From positions 1 through 64,000 of the forward strand of contig CAZAUF010000006.1 in assembly GCA_964488555.1 (NCBI GenBank): a stretch of DNA of 64,000 nucleotides. Direction: 5' to 3'. This stretch comes from UBA2112 sp964488555. Its GTDB lineage: Bacteria; Patescibacteriota; Saccharimonadia; Saccharimonadales; Saccharimonadaceae. Every line of letters starts with the position of its first letter. Position 1 is the stretch's first letter. The notes under the pieces were generated by a model, which was not told where the DNA came from, searched no databases, and saw only the letters and a program-made list of their open reading frames with translations. Position numbers and translations under genes: made by a program. Below are positions 1 to 7,755 of this stretch, one piece after another.

Positions 1-120
1 AGGAGATCGAGTTCTCCGTCACCCAGGGCAAGGCGGAGTCGCGGCTGGCGTCGGGCGCCCGCGGGCCCCCCGCCAGGGGGGGGTTTTGGGGGGGGCCGGC
101 GGCCGGGTGGCAGCCTGCCC
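1..120. other. High-G/C foreign-looking or chimeric end
   Basis: These bases are overwhelmingly G/C with long G runs and a G-T4-G tract, unlike the remaining 63.9 kb. Frame 3 of the + strand (from base 3) reads about 21 codons that all end in G or C, as in coding DNA of a very high-GC bacterium, before it dissolves into poly-G. The composition switches abruptly near base 120, where ordinary sequence of this genome begins. I cannot name the protein. A chimeric read or assembly error, possibly with host actinobacterial DNA, is more likely than a real gene. Confidence 0.6.
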
Positions 121-137
121 ACCGTGTGAAGTATGAG

Positions 138-692
138 CTACGAGCAATCTGCGTGGCTCATCTTCTGTTGCACGTGAATCACCAGCTCAAGCGCGCTCTC
201 CGTGTGGTACGACACCTTCTTGCTGAGAATGAGTACCGTGTAGTACTGCCCGGCAATCCTGCCGAACTCCCGGAAGGTATCTGCTCGGTCGCCGTAGAAA
301 ACGGACATCGGCACACCGACGAGCTCACGTTGCGTGGTACACACCGATTCCCAGAACGTATCTTCTTTTTTCTGAGGAGAGTCGGCCTTGTCCACCTTGT
401 CCGTGAGCTGCTTGGCATAGAACTTGCCATCATGCTCAGGCGGAGCAAGCGGATCAACCCCGGGCAGCGGCTTTGTCATGACATCAACACGCTGCTGCAT
501 TTCCACCAATTGCTGCTGCGTCTGATCCAGTACAGGTTGCACCTGTTGCTTACCGTTTTGCACGCCAGCGGCATGACCGAAATAGCCAGTCATGCCAGCA
601 ACGACAAGTAGCAAGGTCACAATCATCGCGACAGACAGTCGCGACATTCCGGTGCTTCCTATTTTTGTGCGCTTTTTCGAAAGGTTCGACAT
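138..692 (-). CDS. Membrane-anchored extracytoplasmic protein, unknown function
   Basis: A 184-residue protein. A basic N-terminus is followed by one hydrophobic segment (about residues 17-42), then a Gln-rich, probably helical stretch (about 45-70) and a C-terminal domain, so it is predicted to be membrane anchored and face outward. It has two cysteines, one in FWESVCTTQRE and one three residues from the end. The protein encoded at 867-1328 shares the pattern (aromatic)-W-x-x-V-C-x-T-x-R-E and also ends near a second Cys, so the two look like diverged tandem paralogs. The paired cysteines could form a disulfide. No known family recognised. Confidence 0.7.
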   Translation of the reverse strand: MSNLSKKRTKIGSTGMSRLSVAMIVTLLLVVAGMTGYFGHAAGVQNGKQQVQPVLDQTQQQLVEMQQRVDVMTKPLPGVDPLAPPEHDGKFYAKQLTDKVDKADSPQKKEDTFWESVCTTQRELVGVPMSVFYGDRADTFREFGRIAGQYYTVLILSKKVSYHTESALELVIHVQQKMSHADCS

Positions 693-772
693 CGGATTCT
701 CCTTCCACTCCGTAGAATTCCTTTGTCACCTTTACGGTATACATTTTTTGCATATTTGTCAATTTTTTATGC

Positions 773-795
773 AAAATAAAAAGCCCTTTGGGGCT
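773..795 (-). terminator. Rho-independent terminator
   Basis: On the minus strand AGCCC and GGGCT form a short stem followed by a T-rich tail. It lies just downstream of the gene ending at 867 and would end that transcript. Confidence 0.7.
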
Positions 796-802
796 CGGTT
801 TT

Positions 803-842
803 GTCGGACCGACCACACCTCTTTTGGTATGGCCGGTCCGAC
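803..842 (-). other. Long hairpin in the 3' untranslated region
   Basis: GTCGGACCG and CGGTCCGAC are perfect inverted repeats. With two G-U pairs the stem extends to about 17 bp around a 6-nt loop. It sits between the stop codon at 867 and the terminator at 773-795. It could stabilise the 3' end or be a second terminator; no T-tract follows it directly. Confidence 0.6.
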
Positions 843-866
843 GAATACGCGACGGTCACCGTTTCA

Positions 867-1328
867 CTATTCGCGCATGAAATCGCACACGACGAAGCTG
901 TTGCGGGTCTCGCTGCCTCGAGGAGTCATGAGAAACCGATTGAGATCATGTGCGACAGCCATGTCTGGCAACTGACTGTCTTTGCCAACATGATCATAAT
1001 CGATCAGCTGCTTGTAGTACTCAAAGACAGCCTGGTCGTATCGTAGAGCAACTTCATCCGGCTCCCACTCTTCGATGTAGGCCGGACGATTGTCTTCGAA
1101 CTCACGCGTCGTGTCACACACGTCGCTCCAGTACGCATAGTACTTGGCTTCCGGTGTGTGAGCAGCCTCGACGCGTTCATACAATCGCTCTAGTCGGTTC
1201 TGCAGCATAGACTGCGGTTCACCCGACACAGTGTTGTTTGCGCATGCCACGCCAATGCCTGACAATAACACCGCCAAACCCACCGTCGCAGCAGCAGTCA
1301 TCCGTGACCGCTTATGTAATTGCGACAT
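867..1328 (-). CDS. Secreted or lipoprotein-like protein, unknown function
   Basis: A 153-residue protein with a basic N-terminus and a hydrophobic signal (about residues 11-28) ending in GVAC. That resembles a lipobox, but Gly at -3 makes it a poor one. The mature part contains YWSDVCDTTRE, matching FWESVCTTQRE in the neighbour at 138-692, and a second Cys near the C-terminus. The Shine-Dalgarno GGAAGGA lies about 8 nt before the ATG and a strong sigma-70 promoter lies at 1365-1393. It is divergent from rpmA and followed by its own hairpin and terminator. Function unknown; a diverged tandem paralog of the neighbour. Confidence 0.7.
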   Translation of the reverse strand: MSQLHKRSRMTAAATVGLAVLLSGIGVACANNTVSGEPQSMLQNRLERLYERVEAAHTPEAKYYAYWSDVCDTTREFEDNRPAYIEEWEPDEVALRYDQAVFEYYKQLIDYDHVGKDSQLPDMAVAHDLNRFLMTPRGSETRNSFVVCDFMRE

Positions 1329-1364
1329 TGGTCTTCCTTCCGATCGGCTCCAATGTTGTGCTAT

Positions 1365-1393
1365 ATTATACGTTATATATGGAATTTGGTCAA
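1365..1393 (-). promoter_or_regulatory. Sigma-70 promoter for the gene at 867-1328
   Basis: On the minus strand TTGACC and TATAAT are separated by exactly 17 bp. This promoter is back to back with the rpmA promoter. Confidence 0.85.
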
Positions 1394-1417
1394 TGTCTCA
1401 TTTCGTTTCAACAGGGG

Positions 1418-1446
1418 TTGACGTCTGTCGTTTTTTCCGTTACAAT
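1418..1446 (+). promoter_or_regulatory. rpmA promoter
   Basis: TTGACG and TACAAT with a 17-bp spacer. The -10 ends 36 nt before the ATG, leaving a leader of about 30 nt that carries AAGGAG at 1470-1475. Confidence 0.85.
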
Positions 1447-1482
1447 GGGCCAGATTGTTAATAGCAACTAAGGAGTTTATCT

Positions 1483-1755
1483 ATGTCACACGTCAAAGCA
1501 GGTGGCTCAAGCAAGAACATCCACAACAACGCTGGTCAACGCCTTGGCGTCAAGCGTTTCGGTGGTCAGAAGGTTCGTGCTGGCGAAGTGCTCGTGCGCC
1601 AAACTGGCAGCACCAAAATCGCCGGTCCCGGTACATACATCAGCCGTAACTTCACTATTCACGCCGCTGTCGATGGTGTCGTGCAGTTTGCCAAAGTGAA
1701 AAAATCCAAATTTACCGGCAAAACCGTGCCGCGTACGCAAGTTATCGTCAAGTAA
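1483..1755 (+). CDS. rpmA: 50S ribosomal protein L27
   Basis: A 90-residue L27 with the family signature AGGSSKN followed by GQRLGVKRFGGQKV and the VRQTGSTKI core strand. L27 lies near the peptidyl-transferase centre of the 50S subunit. A strong promoter and AAGGAG 7 nt before the ATG support this start. Usually rpmA follows rplU; here rplU is 40 kb away. The last 8 bp overlap, tail to tail, the gene ending at 1748, and no terminator is visible between the two. Confidence 0.97.
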   Translation: MSHVKAGGSSKNIHNNAGQRLGVKRFGGQKVRAGEVLVRQTGSTKIAGPGTYISRNFTIHAAVDGVVQFAKVKKSKFTGKTVPRTQVIVK

Positions 1756-2473
1756 TTTGCTGGTACTCTCTGTTACGGGCAATCTTGCCTATACCAAGTA
1801 ATTCCTGGGCAGCATAGCGATGTTGCCCATTTTTTACGTCTCTGTAACGATCAATATATATCTTGTCGCCAGGGCTGTCCTTGTATGTGCCATCCAGCAT
1901 AGAAAGTGCCAGTAGCACTGCATACTCCTTGCTTGTCATCGGCTCATCATACCCTTGGACATTGGGTCTCTTTACTTCCGTATCATTGTTCAAACGCGAC
2001 GGCAAAAATTGCATGGCATCGAGCTTTGTCAATAAATGCTTGCCTAGCTCAAACCGAAGCACGTCATTGCTACGTAAAACTTCGGCGACCTCTTGCTGGC
2101 GCATGTATCCGCCGTCGGTAAGATTATTGATAACTTCCTTGATATCATCATCTGTCGCAATATACGCATCCAAGGCATCTTTTATACTTTCTTTCGTCAC
2201 CGATGTTCGCATATACATTCGATCATCAGCGGTGTCAGGAAATGCGAATAGTCGTCTTAAGTGCGCCTCTTGCTCGTGATCTGTCGTTTGCACCTCTCTG
2301 GCTATACGAGGTGGCATGACAGTCCGTTCCACGGCAACCGCACCAGCACTTTTGGCGATTTTCGGCGATATCCGCTCAGCTTGCGTATCAGGGGAAACAA
2401 CTCGCTTCTCGCGACCTGTGTACGTCGTACCAGCACCATAAGGGCTCGGAGGCAAAGAGTGATTATGTTTCAT
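1748..2473 (-). CDS. Hypothetical protein with a GQHR-containing C-terminus
   Basis: A 241-residue soluble protein. The first ~70 residues are polar and probably disordered; the rest is mostly helical. The C-terminus has IYIDRYRDVKNGQHRYAAQ, loosely like the NGQHR segment of ParB-like nuclease folds, but the rest of such a domain is not visible, so no function is assigned. It overlaps rpmA by 8 bp, tail to tail. Its promoter belongs to a look-alike group also found before the hypotheticals at 20273 and 48647. Confidence 0.65.
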   Translation of the reverse strand: MKHNHSLPPSPYGAGTTYTGREKRVVSPDTQAERISPKIAKSAGAVAVERTVMPPRIAREVQTTDHEQEAHLRRLFAFPDTADDRMYMRTSVTKESIKDALDAYIATDDDIKEVINNLTDGGYMRQQEVAEVLRSNDVLRFELGKHLLTKLDAMQFLPSRLNNDTEVKRPNVQGYDEPMTSKEYAVLLALSMLDGTYKDSPGDKIYIDRYRDVKNGQHRYAAQELLGIGKIARNREYQQIT

Positions 2474-2499
2474 GTTTGTTTACGTGTTGTTATGTTTAT

Positions 2500-2528
2500 A
2501 TTTTAGCATAAACGTAATAAAAAAGCAA
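2500..2528 (-). promoter_or_regulatory. Promoter overlapping an upstream terminator
   Basis: TTGCTT, 17 bp, then TAAAAT with an extended TG motif (TTATGCTAAAAT). The -35 box is built from the end of the terminator stem and its T-tract. Confidence 0.7.
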
Positions 2529-2546
2529 CCCCGGTACCGAGGTTGC
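2515..2546 (-). terminator. Terminator of the response-regulator gene
   Basis: On the minus strand GCAACCTCGG and CCGGGGTTGC form a 10-bp stem with one wobble pair, followed by six T. It ends the transcript of the gene at 2571-2969. Confidence 0.85.
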
Positions 2547-2570
2547 TCAATATTTCACTTCTTTACTCTT

Positions 2571-2969
2571 CTACTCCGGTATGCCGAGGTGGTGCTTAAT
2601 ACGATCGACGACGTCACCAATTACCACCTGTGACTTCACCAAATAATCATCGGCTCCAAGCGATTCGGCACGCTCCTTGTCCTTGGGCTGACTCAGTGCT
2701 GTGAGCATAATGACACGGATATTTGCGGTCTCTGGTGTGTTGCGAAGTATATCCAGCACGTCAAAACCACTGATTTTTGGCATCATGGCGTCCAGAAGTA
2801 TCAAATCAGGAGAAAACTCTCTGGCAGCCTGTAACGCCTGTTCGCCGTTATTTACCTCGTAAATTTCAAAATTTTCCAGCTCAAGTCGAGATCGATAAAC
2901 TGCCGCTAGAGCTATGTCATCTTCGACAAGAAGGATTTTCTTTTTTGGGGCTTCCGGTTGATCTTGCAT
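2571..2969 (-). CDS. Stand-alone CheY-like response regulator receiver
   Basis: A 132-residue single receiver domain with no output domain. Acidic pocket E16-D17-D18, phospho-acceptor D60 in LLDAMMPK, T90 in MLTAL and K112 in DYLVK are all present, so it should be phosphorylatable. No histidine kinase is in the window. The -10 TAGTAT lies only 6 nt before the ATG, suggesting a leaderless mRNA. It follows ctpA in the same direction but appears to have its own promoter. Output partner unknown. Confidence 0.9.
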   Translation of the reverse strand: MQDQPEAPKKKILLVEDDIALAAVYRSRLELENFEIYEVNNGEQALQAAREFSPDLILLDAMMPKISGFDVLDILRNTPETANIRVIMLTALSQPKDKERAESLGADDYLVKSQVVIGDVVDRIKHHLGIPE

Positions 2970-3004
2970 ACGCTTATACTACTACACACTTTGCGGTTCG
3001 TCCA

Positions 3005-4201
3005 CTAGTTGAGCTTTTCCTTAGCTGCTTCAAGCTGAGGGTCACGTCCGGCACTGGCGTCTTTGGCGGTCAGTTCAATCTTTTTGTCAGGCTTGATACC
3101 CTCATGATTAATGTTTTTACCCTTTGGCGTATACCACTTTGCCACGGTCACCTTGAGCACAGCACCATTTGGCAAGTCTATCAGTTTCTGCACGCTGCCT
3201 TTGCCAAACGTCTTTTCACCGATGAGTGTCGCCACCCGGTGATCCTGCAAAGCTCCTGCGACGATTTCACTGGCACTCGCGCTTGAACCATTGACGAGTA
3301 CTACTGTCGGCACCCCATCCAAGATGGGATCGCTCGTGGAGCGTAGTTCGTCCACCACCTCACCCTGCGTCCGCTCACTCACTACAACTTCATCGTTCAG
3401 CCATATACCTGCGACGCTTTGAGCAGCACTTAACAAGCCGCCACCATTGCCGCGCAGATCAAGTATGACTCCCTTGACGTTATGTTTCTTGAAGTTTTCT
3501 GCCGCTCGACGTGCCAGATCGTTGGTTGTATCATCAAACCGGTTCAGGGTCAAAATCCCTATATCGTCCTGTATTTTGCTATCAACACTTGGTGCCGTGA
3601 TTTTTGCTCGCGTAATGGTAAACTCTTTGACATCCGCACCGCGAAGTACCGATATCTTGACTGTCGTGCCTATCTCTCCTCGAATCTTGTTGACCGCATC
3701 GCTCACCGACCAGTTTGCGGCCGACTGGTCATTGACTGCCGCAATCACGTCACCTGGCAACAATCCCGAACTTGCAGCGGGCGTATCTGGCAGCGTCCGT
3801 ATGATCGTCGGATGACCTCCTCTATTGCCAATCTCAGCTCCTATGCCACCACCTATGTCGCCGTTCAGGTCTTTGTTAAACTCTTCCGCTTCCTGCCTAT
3901 CCATGTACACAGTGTAGTCATCACCCGCAGCTGCGACGAGTCCGCGGCTTGCGCCATCTACCAGTGCTTTCGTGTCAATATTGCCGTCAAAATTCAGCTT
4001 CAGTTGACGAAACGTCGTCTGTACACTCGAAAAATCAAGCGTACCGGTCTCCACTTTAAAGCCAAGTGCAGGCCCCACGAACCCGACGATCTGGTCATTG
4101 CGCGTGCCAGCACCATAGCCCACCACGAACACCAGAGACAAAATCAGTACAAACGCACTCGGGGTGAAACTCCACCTTTTTTCTGTTTCTCGTTTCTTCA
4201 C
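3005..4201 (-). CDS. ctpA: S41 C-terminal processing protease
   Basis: 398 residues: N-terminal membrane segment (about 12-32), a PDZ domain (about 115-200), then the S41 peptidase core. NGSSASASEIVAGAL holds the catalytic Ser and GEKTFGKGSVQ the catalytic Lys, so a Ser-Lys dyad is intact. Such enzymes trim or degrade envelope proteins, including wall hydrolases, and two CHAP hydrolases are encoded immediately upstream. The start is GTG: TATAAT (4210-4215) lies 8 nt before it and the nearby ATG is out of frame, so the mRNA is probably leaderless. Confidence 0.93.
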   Translation of the reverse strand: MKKRETEKRWSFTPSAFVLILSLVFVVGYGAGTRNDQIVGFVGPALGFKVETGTLDFSSVQTTFRQLKLNFDGNIDTKALVDGASRGLVAAAGDDYTVYMDRQEAEEFNKDLNGDIGGGIGAEIGNRGGHPTIIRTLPDTPAASSGLLPGDVIAAVNDQSAANWSVSDAVNKIRGEIGTTVKISVLRGADVKEFTITRAKITAPSVDSKIQDDIGILTLNRFDDTTNDLARRAAENFKKHNVKGVILDLRGNGGGLLSAAQSVAGIWLNDEVVVSERTQGEVVDELRSTSDPILDGVPTVVLVNGSSASASEIVAGALQDHRVATLIGEKTFGKGSVQKLIDLPNGAVLKVTVAKWYTPKGKNINHEGIKPDKKIELTAKDASAGRDPQLEAAKEKLN

Positions 4202-4209
4202 TTCATCCT

Positions 4210-4239
4210 ATTATACTCGCTCAAGCTTATAAATAGCAA
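4210..4239 (-). promoter_or_regulatory. ctpA promoter
   Basis: TTGCTA, 18 bp, TATAAT. The transcript would start within about 2 nt of the GTG start codon. Confidence 0.7.
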
Positions 4240-4276
4240 TCAGATCGTGATTACATTGTAGAAATATCTTCATGTA

Positions 4277-5470
4277 CTAGAAGTAAATATACGTATCATA
4301 CGTCGCGGCTGACACACGCATCTTACTGTAGTGACCCCATCCAGGACCACCGGCGTTGTAGTAATTGTACTGACTCACATCAACCGTACCGTCGCTGTTC
4401 ACCGCTTCTACCCAAACCACGTGACCGTACTGACCGGCAGAAATCACACCGACGGAATTTACGCGAGGCGTACTACCTGTCTGGTAGCCAGCAGCACGTG
4501 CACTTGCAGGCCACATATTGGCATTACCCCACCAGCGTGGGAAGTTACCCGTTCGCTCTCCGACCTTCCATGCCGTGTAGCTAACGCACTGACGACAACC
4601 ATATCCTAGTGGATCAGTACCATCGCCGTAGGTGCCGCCGTGTGACCATGCATTCGCGTCGACATAGCAACCGGCTTCCCATGGATAACCGCCCTTGTTC
4701 GGGTCACCTGGCAAGATATTGATAGGACCACCGGCACGACGTGCAGCGGCTTCTATAGCCGCCTGCTGTTCACGCTGGACAGCCAGCTTTTGGCTTTCGC
4801 GTTCGTTGACCAGTCGTTTGTAAGCAGCCTCCTGACCGCGCGTTTGCGCTACCAGTTGAGCCTGTTGAGCTTCTTTGGCAGCCAAGGCATCACGTGCAAG
4901 CTCTTGCTCAGCGATAACTCGTTCGACATCCTTTTTCTGCTTTTCCAGCTCTTTCTTGGTTTTTTTGATATCCGCAATCGTGCTCACTAATGTGTCGCGA
5001 ATACTGTTTCGATACGCCTGCTTATCTACATAGTCGGCAATACTATTGCTACTCGCCAGCATTTCAAGCGGCGAAATTTCGTTCGATAGATACAAATCAG
5101 CAATCGTGTTACCCAGCGTCTCTTGGTCCTGAGCGATTTTACGCTCATTCTCCGCGATTCGTTGTGCCAGCCGCTCGCGCTCAGCTTGCTTCAGTGCGAT
5201 TTGTTTTTGTATGACGTTCTTTTGAGCTGTTAGTGCGTTCAACTCTTTCTGCAATGAGTCAGCTTGAGCATTTAGCTTACCGGCTTCTTTCTCATATGCA
5301 TCTATTTGCGCTTGGATCTTCGCGATACGCTCGTCAAAACTATCCGCTTGCGAAATCTGCGCCAACTGCACGGGCGTCATGACAGCAAAGAGTATCGTCA
5401 CCGCAATGATACTTGTTCGTTTGACGGATGTTTTTATGTTTACGACCGGTGTGGTGGACCATCGCTTCAT
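4277..5470 (-). CDS. PcsB-like coiled-coil CHAP peptidoglycan hydrolase
   Basis: 397 residues: signal peptide (about 18-43), a long charged coiled coil (about 45-245), a Pro/Gly linker, and a C-terminal CHAP domain. The likely nucleophile is the Cys in CRQCVSYTAWKV and the His is in YGHVVWVEAV. This is the architecture of PcsB/CwlO-type hydrolases, which cut septal peptidoglycan and are activated by FtsEX. A second copy and ftsX-ftsE lie directly upstream on the same strand. TATAAT lies 10 nt before the ATG. The likely job is daughter-cell separation; specificity (amidase or endopeptidase) cannot be told. Confidence 0.9.
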   Translation of the reverse strand: MKRWSTTPVVNIKTSVKRTSIIAVTILFAVMTPVQLAQISQADSFDERIAKIQAQIDAYEKEAGKLNAQADSLQKELNALTAQKNVIQKQIALKQAERERLAQRIAENERKIAQDQETLGNTIADLYLSNEISPLEMLASSNSIADYVDKQAYRNSIRDTLVSTIADIKKTKKELEKQKKDVERVIAEQELARDALAAKEAQQAQLVAQTRGQEAAYKRLVNERESQKLAVQREQQAAIEAAARRAGGPINILPGDPNKGGYPWEAGCYVDANAWSHGGTYGDGTDPLGYGCRQCVSYTAWKVGERTGNFPRWWGNANMWPASARAAGYQTGSTPRVNSVGVISAGQYGHVVWVEAVNSDGTVDVSQYNYYNAGGPGWGHYSKMRVSAATYDTYIYF

Positions 5471-5480
5471 GTCACTTGTG

Positions 5481-5509
5481 ATTATAGCATAAGCGTAATG
5501 GTTTGTCCA
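5481..5509 (-). promoter_or_regulatory. Promoter of the first CHAP hydrolase gene
   Basis: TGGACA, 17 bp, TATAAT with an extended TGC (CTTATGCTATAAT). The -10 ends 10 nt before the ATG. Confidence 0.75.
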
Positions 5510-5527
5510 GATGATGACGTCTGAAAA

Positions 5528-6727
5528 TTATGCGTTCGGAAATCGCAGAAATACGACGCCTGACTTTTTGATCCACATCGTGCTGTATTCACCAGTACCA
5601 CCGAAGTTGTACTGACTGACGAATACGTTGTCTCCGTCTACTGCTTCTACCATCATCAAGTGTCCGACATCTGCAAAACCAGGGATGATCGGCAACACAA
5701 CCGCGTCACCGCGCTGAGGATTACTTACTCGATAAGCTCCACTATACAAAGGGCCGCTCCATGTCCATTCATGAGCCATGCCGCTTCCGCTAAAGTGACC
5801 GACGTACTTGTTGTACTTCTTGGCGAGTGCCCACGCTGCATAGCTGACACATTCGCGAGTATACAGTCCCCACGGGTCAACGCCATAGTCGAGTGGTCCA
5901 GCACAATACGGATACCCGCCGCCGCCACAGCCTTGATTGCCGCTCCAGCCCCAGAAGTGGAAGTTGCCAACCGTACCGCCACTGCCACCGAGACTTGCCA
6001 AGTATGCTCGCTGCGCCGCAGCCGCTGCAGCAATCTTGTCCTTTGTTTGACTGACCAATCTTTGGTACGCAGCTTCTTTACCACGTGTTTGATCGACAAG
6101 ACGCTGCTGTTCATTCTGCTGTGCAGCGAGCTGATTATTCTGAACTTTGAGCTCGGCCAGCACTTTATCAACTGCTTTTTTGTCGGTTTCCAGCTGCTCT
6201 TTGATTCTTTTGACATCCGCGATGACGGTATTGAGCTGATCGCGAATCGACGAACGATACTCTTGCTTATCCACAAAGTCGCCGATATTATTGCTACTCG
6301 CAAACAACTCCACATCAGAGATGGTGTCATCGACATACAAATCAGCCAGTATCTCACCCAAAACCTCCTGCGAGCTGGTGAGTTTTTTCTGATTTGCCTC
6401 TATATCAGCCTGTAGCTTGTCTCGTTTTTGCTGATTCGCCTTTATGCGTGTCTGAAGTGCTCTTATCTGTGCATTTATCTGGTTCAGTTTGTTCTGCAGC
6501 GTATCACCCTTTGCCCGGAGTTCATTCGCCTGTGCCTGATACTCATCTGCTTTTTTCTGGAGCGATGCTATCTGCCTGTCCCATTTGTCGGCCAATGCTT
6601 GCTGCACCGGTGCGAGTGGTGTTGCGACGGCAAGCACAAACGCCAAACTGACCAGGCTTAACCTGGTGAGCAGAACGCGTCGCTTCCTAGAAGATGTGGC
6701 GGACATCCTTTTCATATGTACCCCCAT
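5528..6727 (-). CDS. PcsB-like coiled-coil CHAP hydrolase, second copy
   Basis: 399 residues with the same plan as the gene at 4277-5470: signal peptide, long coiled coil (about 50-245), Ala/Gly linker and CHAP domain with Cys in TRECVSYAAWALAKKY and His in VGHLMMVEAVD. It is a tandem paralog, with the coiled coils clearly related (both contain LADLY and SSN-I-D-VDKQ segments) and more divergent CHAP ends. It follows ftsX by 48 bp and is probably co-transcribed with ftsEX. Two starts are possible, at 6727 and four codons downstream (MKRMSATSS), each with a G-rich upstream stretch. The second start gives the more typical signal peptide. Confidence 0.9.
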   Translation of the reverse strand: MGVHMKRMSATSSRKRRVLLTRLSLVSLAFVLAVATPLAPVQQALADKWDRQIASLQKKADEYQAQANELRAKGDTLQNKLNQINAQIRALQTRIKANQQKRDKLQADIEANQKKLTSSQEVLGEILADLYVDDTISDVELFASSNNIGDFVDKQEYRSSIRDQLNTVIADVKRIKEQLETDKKAVDKVLAELKVQNNQLAAQQNEQQRLVDQTRGKEAAYQRLVSQTKDKIAAAAAAQRAYLASLGGSGGTVGNFHFWGWSGNQGCGGGGYPYCAGPLDYGVDPWGLYTRECVSYAAWALAKKYNKYVGHFSGSGMAHEWTWSGPLYSGAYRVSNPQRGDAVVLPIIPGFADVGHLMMVEAVDGDNVFVSQYNFGGTGEYSTMWIKKSGVVFLRFPNA

Positions 6728-6775
6728 GGTAATACCCCTTTGCTATGACGTCAATACGCTTAAGCTTACGTTTAT

Positions 6776-7753
6776 TTAAATCTTGAGATATTTTCGGGTC
6801 GCCAGCAATGAAGAAACGATACCAATCAATGCGCCTGCGATTATCATGCCAAGCAGTACAACTCCGATATAGACAGTCACACCGTCCACAATACCATCGA
6901 TGGCAATCTGGTAGCTCGCCAACGCATCTTTTATGGCGTACAGCCCACCTACTCCTAGCGCGGTTGCTATAAACGCAGCGATGACACCGTACACGATTGC
7001 CTCAACCACGAATGGTCCACGGATAAAGCTTCGGTCCGCACCGATGAGCTTCATCATCTGAATTTCTTCTTTGCGATTAAAGATCGCCATACGTATGGTG
7101 TTAAAAATGATCAATGAGGAGATGACGATAAACACCAGACTGGCGATCAGACCGGCATTCTGTGCGAACTCGATAGCAAGACCGATATTTTGTATCGCAC
7201 TCCGTCGCTCACCGCTAAATGATGGTTCACGATTCGGATCAGCATGCTCCTTATACAGTTCGTTCGTTTTTACGAAATGATCAAGCTGCGACGGATCGTT
7301 GATATCAACGATATTGACACGAAATGTACCGGGGAATTTGTTGATTGCTTCGTTCAACGCCTCCAGCGTCTGCGCATCGTCTTTGTTTTGGTTGGCAAAG
7401 TCCGTACGCGCTTGCTCAGGACTGATGTATCTGACGCTTTTTACACCTGGAAGTTTTTCTATTTCACCTTGGATATTTTTGGCGGCTTCATCGCTAGTTT
7501 CGGTTTTGACATAAATTGACATGTCAGTCCTGTCCTTGATGCTGTCGACAGTATCTACCAACACCTGGCGAGCTACCAGTGTAACGAACATAATAAGCAG
7601 CGTGATAGTCATTACTGCCGTCGCGGCAATTGTCAGCCATGTGTTGCGGCTGAAGTTGTTGATGCCGTAGCGACACATACGTACGAACGTCAACCATTTA
7701 CGTCGTGTGCGGCGGCCTTGTGCGAGTGCTTTCGGTTCGGAGTTCTTGCCCAT
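6776..7753 (-). CDS. ftsX: Cell division permease FtsX
   Basis: 325 residues: basic cytoplasmic N-terminus, TM1 (about 40-65), an extracellular domain of about 145 residues, then three TM segments near the C-terminus. This is the FtsX layout of a four-TM non-transporting permease. The extracellular domain has the ECD pattern ending in the typical FRVNIVDINDPSQLD region. It starts 2 nt after the ftsE stop. With FtsE it should couple cytosolic ATP hydrolysis to the periplasmic coiled-coil hydrolases encoded just downstream. Confidence 0.95.
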   Translation of the reverse strand: MGKNSEPKALAQGRRTRRKWLTFVRMCRYGINNFSRNTWLTIAATAVMTITLLIMFVTLVARQVLVDTVDSIKDRTDMSIYVKTETSDEAAKNIQGEIEKLPGVKSVRYISPEQARTDFANQNKDDAQTLEALNEAINKFPGTFRVNIVDINDPSQLDHFVKTNELYKEHADPNREPSFSGERRSAIQNIGLAIEFAQNAGLIASLVFIVISSLIIFNTIRMAIFNRKEEIQMMKLIGADRSFIRGPFVVEAIVYGVIAAFIATALGVGGLYAIKDALASYQIAIDGIVDGVTVYIGVVLLGMIIAGALIGIVSSLLATRKYLKI

Positions 7754-7755
7754 GA

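Noticed and set aside
126..611. Long plus-strand reading frame opposite the first gene
   Set aside because: Antisense shadow of the gene at 138-692, with no ribosome site or family resemblance.
1748..2473. ParB-like nuclease from the NGQHR segment
   Set aside because: Only a five-residue match; the surrounding domain pattern is absent.
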